Source: an uncultured Gemmiger sp. (GTDB taxonomy: Bacteria; Bacillota; Clostridia; Oscillospirales; Ruminococcaceae). From it: 36,241 nucleotides of DNA. Shown piece by piece: positions 1 through 6,995 of the stretch. The notes beneath the pieces were generated by a model, which saw only the letters and a list, made by a program, of their open reading frames with translations, was not told the origin of the DNA and did not search any database. The stretch is taken from assembly GCA_944382835.1 (NCBI GenBank), contig CALWNP010000026.1, positions 1 to 36,241 on the forward strand. The letters are read 5' to 3'. How positions within the stretch are numbered: position 1 is the stretch's first letter; each line of letters opens with the position of its first letter. The translations under genes and the position numbers were made by a program.

Positions 1-2
1 AG

Positions 3-30
3 CGGCCGGCAGCACTGAAGCTGCCGGCCG
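3..30 (-). terminator. Probable lysS terminator, T-tract outside window
   Basis: A perfect 10-bp inverted repeat (CGGCCGGCAG at 3-12, CTGCCGGCCG at 21-30, 8-nt loop) lies about 90 nt downstream of the lysS stop on the minus strand. Read on that strand, the stem is followed by only two bases before the window ends, so the U-tract needed to call a Rho-independent terminator cannot be checked. On the plus strand the next T-rich run is about 15 nt away, which argues against a plus-strand terminator. Confidence 0.5.
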
Positions 31-120
31 GGAAAACTTTATATTTTTTCACTGTCCTCTTGACGGGGTGCAGTTCACCGCAAAGCAGGGTGCCTGTTGT
101 TGTAGGATTGGGTTGGAGCG

Positions 121-1641
121 TTACTGGTCCAGCGGCTTCATGGTGGGGAAGAGCAGTACATCCCGGATGGAAGCCGAGTCGGTGAGCAGCATGACCAGAC
201 GATCCACGCCGAAGCCCAGGCCGCCCGTGGGGGGCAGGCCGTATTCCAGGGCGGTGACGTAGTCGTAGTCCACCTGGGCCTTGCTGGTGGGCTCCACCTT
301 CTTGCGCTCGGCCACCTGGCGCTCAAACCGGCCCTTCTGGTCGATGGGGTCGTTGAGCTCACTGAAGGCGTTGCCGAACTCGGTGGCGTTGATGAAATAC
401 TCAAACCGCTCGGTGAACATGGGATCGCTGGGCTTGCGCTTGGCCAGCGGGCTGACCTCCACCGGGTAGTCGTAGATAAAGGTGGGCTGGATCAGGTTGG
501 CCTCCACAAAGGCGTCAAAGAACTCGGCCAGAATGGCGCCCTTGGTGGGAATCTCGGGCAGCTCCACATGGTGCTCCTTGGCCAGGGCGATGGCCTCCTC
601 GTCCGAAGCCACCGTGTCGAAGTCCACGCCGGAGTACTTCTTGACGGCCTCCACCATGGTCATCCGCTCCCAGTGGGACAGATCAATCTGCTGGCCCTGG
701 TAGGGGATGGTCAGGCTGCCGCAGACCTTCTGGGCCACCGTTTTCATCATCTCCTCCACCAGGTCCATCATGCCGTGGTAGTCGGTGTAGGCCTGGTAGA
801 GCTCGATGGTGGTGAACTCGGGGTTGTGCTTGGGGTCCATGCCCTCGTTGCGGAAGATCCGGCCCACCTCATACACCCGATCCATGCCGCCCACGATCAG
901 CCGCTTCAGATACAGCTCGGTCTCGATGCGCAGCACCATGTCCATATCCAGGGTGTTGTGGTGGGTGGTGAAGGGACGGGCCGAGGCGCCGATCTCGAAG
1001 GGGGTCAGGATGGGGGTCTCCACCTCCAGGAAGCCCTTGGCGTCCAGGAAGGCGCGCAGCTCCCGCAGAATGGCGCTGCGCTTGATAAAGGTCTGCTTGA
1101 CATCAGGGTTGACGATCAGGTCCACATAGCGCTGGCGGTAGCGGGCCTCCCGGTCGGTCAGGCCGTGGAACTTTTCGGGCAGGGGCAGCAGGCTCTTGGC
1201 CAGCAGGGTGATCTCGGTCACCCGGACGCTGAGCTCGCCCATCTTGGTGCGGAACACCTCTCCCTTGCAGCCGATGATGTCACCGATGTCCAGCTTTTTG
1301 AAAGCGGCATAGGGCTCGTCGCCCAGCACATCCCGCTTGGCAAAGATCTGGATGTCGCCCTTGGCATCCCGCAGGTGGGCAAAGCTGGCCTTGCCCATGA
1401 TCCGTTTGGACATCAGGCGGCCGGCCAGGCAGACCACCTTGCCGGTCTCGCTCTCGGCGGGCAGATCCCGGAACTCCTCTTTCAGATCGGCTGAGAAGGC
1501 ATCCTGGGGATATTTGGTGATGGTGAAGGGGTCGTGGCCGGCGGCGCACAGGTCGGCCAGCTTCTGGCGGCGGACGGCCGCCTGCTGGGTCAGATCCTGC
1601 TCCGGCGCGGCCTGGGCGCTGTTTTGCTGCTTTTGCTGCAT
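121..1641 (-). CDS. lysS: Lysyl-tRNA synthetase, class II
   Basis: This gene encodes the cytoplasmic enzyme that charges tRNA-Lys with lysine using ATP. The 506-residue length is normal for bacterial class II LysRS. An OB-fold anticodon-binding domain occupies about residues 66-150. It is followed by class II motif 1 (KGFLEVETPIL, from about 202), motif 2 (FRNEGMDPKHNPEFTTIE, 263-280) and motif 3 (GLGFGVDRLVMLL, from about 474). The ATG at 1639-1641 is preceded by a GGAAAGGAA ribosome binding site. It lies 45 nt downstream of greA and is probably cotranscribed from the greA promoter, a common Clostridia pairing. The N-terminal 20 residues are Gln/Ala-rich and poorly conserved in the family. 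I see no T-box leader. Confidence 0.97.
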   Translation of the reverse strand: MQQKQQNSAQAAPEQDLTQQAAVRRQKLADLCAAGHDPFTITKYPQDAFSADLKEEFRDLPAESETGKVVCLAGRLMSKRIMGKASFAHLRDAKGDIQIFAKRDVLGDEPYAAFKKLDIGDIIGCKGEVFRTKMGELSVRVTEITLLAKSLLPLPEKFHGLTDREARYRQRYVDLIVNPDVKQTFIKRSAILRELRAFLDAKGFLEVETPILTPFEIGASARPFTTHHNTLDMDMVLRIETELYLKRLIVGGMDRVYEVGRIFRNEGMDPKHNPEFTTIELYQAYTDYHGMMDLVEEMMKTVAQKVCGSLTIPYQGQQIDLSHWERMTMVEAVKKYSGVDFDTVASDEEAIALAKEHHVELPEIPTKGAILAEFFDAFVEANLIQPTFIYDYPVEVSPLAKRKPSDPMFTERFEYFINATEFGNAFSELNDPIDQKGRFERQVAERKKVEPTSKAQVDYDYVTALEYGLPPTGGLGFGVDRLVMLLTDSASIRDVLLFPTMKPLDQ

Positions 1642-1686
1642 GGTGGTGTTCCTTTCCTGTATTGAGGTGAGAGGCTGCCCCCCCGC

Positions 1687-2175
1687 TTACTTGCTGCGGG
1701 TGACCGCGAGAATCTTGTAGCCGATGATGTTGCCGTTGGGCAGGGTGACTTCCACTTCCTCGCCGGCCTTATGGCCGATGAGGGCGGCGCCCACCGGGCT
1801 CTCGTCGCTGATGCGGTTCAGGTCCATGTCCGCTTCGGTGGAGCCGGTGATGTCGTATTCCTCGGCGTCCTCCTCGTCGTCGCCCTCGGCCAGGATGCGC
1901 ACCCGCATGCCGATGGAGACGGTGCCGGCGGACAGGTCGTTGTCGTCGATGATGCGGGCCACCTTCAGGGTGGCTTCCAGGTCGGCGATGCGGGCCTCGA
2001 CGATGGCCTGCTCCTCCTTGGCGGCGTCGTACTCGGCGTTTTCCGAAAGGTCGCCGTAGCCGCGGGCGACCTTGATTTTATCTGCCACTTCCTTGCGCTT
2101 GACGGTGCGCAGGTTGTCCAGTTCTTTCTCCAGCTTCTCGTATCCCTCGTGGGTTACAACAACTTCTTTTGCCAT
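1687..2175 (-). CDS. greA: Transcription elongation factor GreA
   Basis: GreA enters the RNA polymerase secondary channel and stimulates cleavage of backtracked transcripts. The 162-residue protein has the expected N-terminal coiled coil (about 1-75) with the tip motif GDLSENAEYD, whose Asp42 and Glu45 are the acidic residues that act in cleavage. A C-terminal FKBP-like domain follows (GHKAGEEVEVTLPNG). An acidic insertion (EGDDEEDAEE) sits between the two domains. The ATG at 2173-2175 is chosen over an upstream frame-open ATG because AGGAGA lies at correct spacing and residues from MAKEVVVT match the family start. It is first in a greA-lysS operon and has an excellent promoter and a leader stem-loop. 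Confidence 0.97.
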   Translation of the reverse strand: MAKEVVVTHEGYEKLEKELDNLRTVKRKEVADKIKVARGYGDLSENAEYDAAKEEQAIVEARIADLEATLKVARIIDDNDLSAGTVSIGMRVRILAEGDDEEDAEEYDITGSTEADMDLNRISDESPVGAALIGHKAGEEVEVTLPNGNIIGYKILAVTRSK

Positions 2176-2206
2176 AGCCGGTAATCTCCTTAAAACAGTA
2201 AAAGTT

Positions 2207-2227
2207 GTGCGGCCCATCGGGCCGCAC
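2207..2227 (-). other. Perfect stem-loop at the 5' end of greA mRNA
   Basis: A perfect 9-bp inverted repeat (GTGCGGCCC / GGGCCGCAC, 3-nt loop) starts 10 nt after the greA -10 box, so it would occupy about +4 to +25 of the transcript. It precedes the ribosome binding site by about 17 nt. The following bases are T-rich but interrupted (AACTTTTACTGTTTT), so weak attenuation or termination of upstream trpS transcription is possible. A 5'-stabilising role is equally compatible. Confidence 0.6.
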
Positions 2228-2237
2228 CAGTTAGTAT

Positions 2238-2266
2238 ATTATAGGAAAAATATGTATCGTTGTCAA
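2238..2266 (-). promoter_or_regulatory. greA-lysS promoter, full consensus
   Basis: On the minus strand a perfect TTGACA (-35, complement of 2261-2266) and a perfect TATAAT (-10, complement of 2238-2243) are separated by exactly 17 bp. This is the best promoter in the window and suggests strong constitutive sigma-A transcription of greA and lysS. Confidence 0.93.
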
Positions 2267-2289
2267 GTGAATTTGACTCTCAAAAACCA

Positions 2290-3312
2290 TCAGTGGCGGT
2301 CCAGCTGCAGCAGGCCCACCTTGCGGTAGACCTTGCTGACGGTGCGGTTGGCAAGGCGGGAGGCCCGCTCGGCGCCGTCCCGCAGCACGCTGTCCACATA
2401 GTCCTTGTCGGCCAGGATGCGGTCGTATTCGGTCTGCACCGGCACCAGGGCGTCGGCGGTCGCCTCGGCCACCGCCAGCTTGAAATCGCCGTAGCCGCGG
2501 CCGGCAAACTCGGCCTCGATCTCCTCCATCGTCTTGCCGGTGAAGACCGAGTAAATGGTCATCAGGTTGGAGACGCCGGGCTTGTTCTCCCGGTCAAACC
2601 GCACCTGGCCGTCCGAGTCGGTGACCGCCCGCTTGAACTTGCGGACGATGGTGTCCTTGTCGTCGGTCATCAGGACAAAGCTGTTCAGGTTGGTGTCGCT
2701 CTTGCTCATCTTCTTGGTGGGCTCGGCCAGCGACATCAGCTTGGCCCCGGCGGCGGGCACATAGCCCTCGGGCAGGGTGAAGGTGTCGCCGTAGACCCCG
2801 TTGAACCGGCCGGCGATGTTGCGGGCCAGCTCCAGGTGCTGGGTCTGGTCCTGGCCCACCGGCACCAGGTCGGCGTTGTAGATCAGGATGTCGGCGGCCA
2901 TCAGGACGGGGTAGGTGAAAAGCCCGCCGTTGACGTTGTCGGGATGCTTGGCGCTCTTGTCCTTGAACTGGGTCATCCGGGACAGCTCGCCGAACTGGGT
3001 GTTGCAGGCCAGAATCCAGGACAGCTCGCAGTGGGCGGGCACATGGCTCTGGACAAAGAGGACGTTCTTCACCGGATCAATGCCGGTGGCCAGCAGCAGG
3101 GCAGCCAGCTCCCGGGTGCGGCGGCGCAGGTCGGCGGGGACCTGGCGCACCGTCAGAGCGTGCAGGTCGGCGATCATATACAGGCAGTCGTAATCCTTCT
3201 GCAGCAGGGCCCAGTTGCGCACCGCACCCACATAGTTGCCCAGGGTGGGCGTGCCGGTGGGCTGGATGCCGGACAGAATGCGTTTGCGCTTTTCGGTTTG
3301 TGCTTCAGACAT
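2290..3312 (-). CDS. trpS: Tryptophanyl-tRNA synthetase
   Basis: This gene encodes the class I synthetase that charges tRNA-Trp. The 340-residue length fits the compact bacterial TrpRS. The HIGH-equivalent signature GIQPTGTPTLGNYVGA is at 15-30 and the KMSKS loop at 201-205. The ATG at 3310-3312 has an AAGGGAG ribosome binding site 10 nt upstream and its own divergent promoter. The leader is only about 45 nt and holds no T-box or trp leader peptide that I can see. The gene ends just before the greA promoter, and no obvious terminator separates them apart from the greA leader hairpin. Confidence 0.97.
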   Translation of the reverse strand: MSEAQTEKRKRILSGIQPTGTPTLGNYVGAVRNWALLQKDYDCLYMIADLHALTVRQVPADLRRRTRELAALLLATGIDPVKNVLFVQSHVPAHCELSWILACNTQFGELSRMTQFKDKSAKHPDNVNGGLFTYPVLMAADILIYNADLVPVGQDQTQHLELARNIAGRFNGVYGDTFTLPEGYVPAAGAKLMSLAEPTKKMSKSDTNLNSFVLMTDDKDTIVRKFKRAVTDSDGQVRFDRENKPGVSNLMTIYSVFTGKTMEEIEAEFAGRGYGDFKLAVAEATADALVPVQTEYDRILADKDYVDSVLRDGAERASRLANRTVSKVYRKVGLLQLDRH

Positions 3313-3361
3313 ATACGTTCAACTCCCTTGAAAGAATGACACTTTATTTATAAACGGATTT

Positions 3362-3390
3362 ATCATACCACAACGGGTAGGGATGCGCAA
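3362..3390 (-). promoter_or_regulatory. trpS promoter
   Basis: On the minus strand TTGCGC (complement of 3385-3390) and TATGAT (complement of 3362-3367) are 17 bp apart. The promoter is divergent from that of gltX, with about 60 bp between the two -35 elements. Confidence 0.8.
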
Positions 3391-3449
3391 GCCGTACCAT
3401 GCGTGGGTAACATATGTTACAGACATTGGCCCGGACCGGGGCTTCACGG

Positions 3450-3478
3450 TTGACAAACGCCGGTCTTGCCGCTAAACT
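3450..3478 (+). promoter_or_regulatory. gltX promoter
   Basis: A perfect TTGACA (3450-3455) and TAAACT (3473-3478, four of six consensus positions) are spaced 17 bp apart. The predicted start leaves a leader of about 45 nt. Confidence 0.72.
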
Positions 3479-3529
3479 CAAGGTTAGAAAATCCGTCGAT
3501 TACAGATCCAAGCAAAGGGGATACCGTCT

Positions 3530-4975
3530 ATGTCCAATACAGTCCGCACCCGTTTTGCGCCCTCGCCCACCGGCTACATGCACGTGGGCAACCTGCGCAC
3601 CGCGCTGTACACCTATCTGCAGGCCCGGCACAACGGCGGGACCTTCATCCTTCGCATCGAAGACACCGACCAGGGCCGCCTGGTGGAAGGTGCCACCGAC
3701 ATCATCTACAACACCCTGCGGGACACCGGCCTGACCTGGGACGAGGGTCCCGACATCGGCGGCCCGGTGGGCCCCTACATCCAGAGCCAGCGGATGGGGA
3801 TGTTCAAGCAGTACGCCGAGCAGCTGGTCAAGGAGGGCAAGGCTTACTACTGCTTCTGCACCGAGGAACGGCTGCAGGCGCTGCACGAGGAGCAGAAGGC
3901 CAAGGGCGAGGTCAGCCATTACGACGGCTGCTGCCGCAACCTGACCGAGGCCGAGGTGGCGGAAAAGCTGGCCGCCGGTCTGCCCTATGTGATCCGGCAG
4001 AAGATCCCCACCGAAGGGGTGACCAGCTTTGACGACGTGGTCTACGGCCATATCGAGGTGAACAACAGCGAGCTGGACGACCAGATCCTGCTCAAGAGCG
4101 ACGGCATGCCCACCTACAACTTTGCCAACGTGGTGGACGACCACCTCATGGGCATTACCCATGTCATCCGGGGCAGCGAGTATCTGTCCAGCACCCCCAA
4201 GTACAACCTGCTTTACCAGGCCTTCGGCTGGGAGCTGCCCACCTACATCCACTGCCCGCCGGTGATGAAGGACGCCCAGAACAAGCTGTCCAAGCGCAAC
4301 GGCGACGCCAGCTACCAGGACCTGGTGGCCAAGGGCTATCTGCCCCAGGCGGTGCTCAACTATCTGCTGCTGCTGGGCTGGGCGCCGGAAGGGGAGCAGG
4401 AGATCTTCTCGCTGGAGGAGATGGTCAAGATCTGGAACCCCGCCCGTATCTCCAAGTCCCCCGCCATCTTTGACCCCCTCAAGCTGCGGGCCATCAACGC
4501 GGCCTACATCCGCGCCCTGCCCGCCCAGGAGTTCCGCCGCCTGGCTGATCCCTTCATCGACGGCGCGGTGCACCGGGAGATTGACCGGGACCTGCTCTGC
4601 GCCAACCTGCAGCCCCGCTGCGAGGTGCTGGAGGACATCCCGCCCCAGCTGGACTTCTTTGACGCGGTGCTGCCCTTTGACACCGAGCTCTACCGCAACA
4701 AGAAGCAGAAGACCACCCCCGAGTCGGCCAAGGAGGCCCTGGAGGCGCTGCTGCCCCTGCTGGAGGGGATGGCCGACTGGAACCGGGACGCTATCTTTGA
4801 ACAGTGCAAGGTCAAGGCCGAGGAGCTGGGCAAAAAGAACGGCTGGCTGCTCTACCCGCTGGGCATCGCCCTGTCGGGCAAGGCCCGCACCCCCGGCGGC
4901 GGCACCGACCTGGCCGCCATGCTGGGCCGGGAGGAAACCCTGGCCCGTCTGAAGGCCGCTCTGGCCGCCCTGTAA
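3530..4975 (+). CDS. gltX: Glutamyl-tRNA synthetase
   Basis: This gene encodes a class I synthetase that charges tRNA-Glu. In many Clostridia it also mischarges tRNA-Gln for GatCAB. The HIGH-equivalent motif is PSPTGYMHVGNLRTALY (about 10-26) and the KLSKR motif is at 252-256, both normal. The usual connective sequence FANVVDDHLMGITHVIRG is present, followed by an all-helical anticodon-binding C-terminus. The 481 residues match the family. The ATG at 3530 follows an AAAGGGG ribosome binding site. It is monocistronic: its own promoter lies upstream and a bidirectional terminator lies about 80 nt downstream. Whether the enzyme is discriminating or not cannot be told from the motifs I can read. 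Confidence 0.97.
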   Translation: MSNTVRTRFAPSPTGYMHVGNLRTALYTYLQARHNGGTFILRIEDTDQGRLVEGATDIIYNTLRDTGLTWDEGPDIGGPVGPYIQSQRMGMFKQYAEQLVKEGKAYYCFCTEERLQALHEEQKAKGEVSHYDGCCRNLTEAEVAEKLAAGLPYVIRQKIPTEGVTSFDDVVYGHIEVNNSELDDQILLKSDGMPTYNFANVVDDHLMGITHVIRGSEYLSSTPKYNLLYQAFGWELPTYIHCPPVMKDAQNKLSKRNGDASYQDLVAKGYLPQAVLNYLLLLGWAPEGEQEIFSLEEMVKIWNPARISKSPAIFDPLKLRAINAAYIRALPAQEFRRLADPFIDGAVHREIDRDLLCANLQPRCEVLEDIPPQLDFFDAVLPFDTELYRNKKQKTTPESAKEALEALLPLLEGMADWNRDAIFEQCKVKAEELGKKNGWLLYPLGIALSGKARTPGGGTDLAAMLGREETLARLKAALAAL

Positions 4976-5052
4976 GGGAAAAGAACCGAAACGACGGGAA
5001 AAGAATCGGATTCCGGCTGGCAAGCCCGGGACCCTGACAGCTCAAAATACAA

Positions 5053-5100
5053 AAAGGACGTTGGAAAGCAGTAGAACTTTCCAGCGTCCTTTCGTTTTAT
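5053..5100. terminator. Bidirectional terminator between gltX and cls
   Basis: A 16-bp stem with one G.T pair (5053-5068 with 5077-5092, 8-nt loop) is followed on the plus strand by a T-rich stretch (TTTCGTTTTATTTC). On the minus strand it is followed by TTTTT. It serves the two convergent genes gltX and cls. Confidence 0.9.
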
Positions 5101-5112
5101 TTCGGCAAACTC

Positions 5113-6660
5113 TCACATCAGCGGGCTGAACAGCCGCAGCAGACAGTCCACCCCGCGCAGCGCCACCGGGCGGTCGCGGTACTGCCCGGTGACCTCGGTG
5201 CTCTGGGCAAAGAGATCGGCAAAGTCCCGGGCCACATCGGCCACCGCCGGGCAGCCGGTGAACCAGCAGGCGTTTTCAAAGTGGAGGTAGAGGCTGCGGT
5301 AGTCCAGGTTGATGGTGCCCACCACTGCGGCGGCCCCGTCGGCCACCGCCTGCTTGGCGTGGAGGAAGCCGGGGGTGTACTCGTAGATCCGCACCCCCTG
5401 GGCGGCCAGCCGAGCATAGTGGCTGCGGGTTACCCGGAAGATCAGCTTTTTATCGGGGATGCCGGGGGTCACAATCCGCACATCCACCCCCCGGTGGGCC
5501 GCCAGCACCAGCGCCCGCTGCATCTCATCGCTGATGATCAGATAGGGGGTGGTCAGATAGACAAAGTCCTGGGCGCCGTTGATGAGGTTGATGTAGACGT
5601 TTTCCCCCACAGGCTCGTCGTCCAGCGGAGTGTCGGCGTAGGGAATCACCACCCCCGGGGCCTCGGCGGGGGACACCGGCGGCAGATAGGGCCGGATCTC
5701 CAGCGGGGTACTCTGGGTGGCGCCCCACATCTGGAGGAAGATCAGAGTCAGCCCCCGCACCGCCTCCCCCTCCAGCCGCAGGCCGCTGTCCTTCCACCGG
5801 CCGTAGGGAAGGGTCAGGTTGAAGTACTCATCGGCCAGGTTGTAGCCGCCGGTAAAGCCGATCTGGCCATCCACCACCGTGATCTTGCGGTGGTCCCGGT
5901 TGTTCATGATGATGTTCATCCAGGGGATCAGCGGGTTGAAGACCCGGCACTGGATGCCCTTGGCCCGCAGCCGCCGGGCAAAGGGCGGGCTGATGAAGCC
6001 CATGCTGCCCACATCGTCGTAAAAGACCCGCACCTCCACCCCGGCGGCGGCCCGCTCGGTCAGGATCTCCTCCAGGCTCTGCCAGGCGGTGGAATCCTCG
6101 ATGGCGTGGTACTCCAGAAAGATGAACTTTTTGGCGCCGGCCAGAGCCTGCCGCTGGGCCTCCAGCGCCTGGACGGTGTCGCTATAATAGGTCACCCGGG
6201 TGTTGCGGTAGACCGGAAAGCCCGCCCGGTCCCGCAGATAACGGGCCTGACCCGGCAGCACCGGGTCCCGCTCGCCCAGGTCCTCGGGCGCAGGGCCGGC
6301 CTGGCGTTCCCCTTCCAGGGCGGGGGCCAGGGCGGCATCGGCGGCCCGGAACCGCCGCCGCATCGGCGCCACCGCCAGCGGGGTGCCGAAGAGCAGGTAA
6401 AGGCAGGTGCCCAGCACCGGGAAGAGGAGGATCACGATGATCCAGGTCATCCGGAAGGCGGCGTTCATGTTGCGCCCGTAGACCGAAAAGACCACCAGCA
6501 GGGCAATCAGGCTGGCGGCCAGCTGAATCAGGGCATAGTACCGGGTCAGGTAGAGGGCAAAGCCCATGATCCAGCACACCTGCAGCAGAAAGGAGAGCGC
6601 CACAAAGACGGCGCGTCCGATGCTGTTGGGAATCTGTTGGCGTTTTTCCTCGGTTTGCAC
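5113..6660 (-). CDS. cls: Cardiolipin synthase (phospholipase D family)
   Basis: This membrane enzyme condenses two phosphatidylglycerol molecules into cardiolipin and glycerol. The 515 residues carry a hydrophobic N-terminus with about three membrane segments (about 14-38, 42-62 and 68-92; PLDc_N region). Two HKD catalytic motifs follow: H257-x-K259-x4-D264 in DHRKITVVDG, and H434-x-K436-x4-D441 in HAKQAVADG followed by GTINLDYRS. The start is a GTG at 6658-6660 with GAAGGG about 9 nt upstream. The gene is monocistronic from a divergent promoter and terminates at the shared terminator with gltX. Divergence from spoIIE places two membrane/septum-related genes back to back, but no functional link is shown. 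Confidence 0.93.
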   Translation of the reverse strand: MQTEEKRQQIPNSIGRAVFVALSFLLQVCWIMGFALYLTRYYALIQLAASLIALLVVFSVYGRNMNAAFRMTWIIVILLFPVLGTCLYLLFGTPLAVAPMRRRFRAADAALAPALEGERQAGPAPEDLGERDPVLPGQARYLRDRAGFPVYRNTRVTYYSDTVQALEAQRQALAGAKKFIFLEYHAIEDSTAWQSLEEILTERAAAGVEVRVFYDDVGSMGFISPPFARRLRAKGIQCRVFNPLIPWMNIIMNNRDHRKITVVDGQIGFTGGYNLADEYFNLTLPYGRWKDSGLRLEGEAVRGLTLIFLQMWGATQSTPLEIRPYLPPVSPAEAPGVVIPYADTPLDDEPVGENVYINLINGAQDFVYLTTPYLIISDEMQRALVLAAHRGVDVRIVTPGIPDKKLIFRVTRSHYARLAAQGVRIYEYTPGFLHAKQAVADGAAAVVGTINLDYRSLYLHFENACWFTGCPAVADVARDFADLFAQSTEVTGQYRDRPVALRGVDCLLRLFSPLM

Positions 6661-6995
6661 GGCGGATCCCTTCCTTCGTCAAAGTTCTTCTGCTGCCATT
6701 GTAGCCCAAAACCCGGCGGGTGTAAATGGACAGTGGCCGGGCTGTGTCAGGAAAGGCAGTGGCCCTGGCAAGGCAGCTGACTTTACAACGCTCCTTCGCA
6801 GCTTTTTGACAAGAGCTTTCTGCCGAAAGCCCGGTCAGGACTGCCGTTTTTTCAGCGAGGAGCGGACATTGTGGGGCGGCGGCAATGGTTTTGCCCTGTT
6901 TTGGGGTTTCGGTGCGGTGCGGCAAAAACTGCGGGGCGGGGCGGCTATACTCGGCATCAACCGAAGTTGGATCACAGACAGAGGAGGAATCATTG
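6661..6995. other. Intergenic region between cls and spoIIE
   Basis: These 335 bases hold the cls promoter at one end and the spoIIE ribosome binding site (AGGAGG, 6982-6987) at the other. In between I see a TATACT (6946-6951) that could be a spoIIE -10 box without a convincing -35, and TGCCGAA (6820-6826), which matches the Spo0A-box consensus TGNCGAA. A TTGACA (6805-6810) is present without a matching -10. No open frame in this stretch looks like a gene. Confidence 0.5.
6698..6726 (-). promoter_or_regulatory. cls promoter
   Basis: On the minus strand TTTACA (complement of 6721-6726) and TACAAT (complement of 6698-6703) are 17 bp apart, about 40 nt before the GTG start of cls. Confidence 0.75.
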
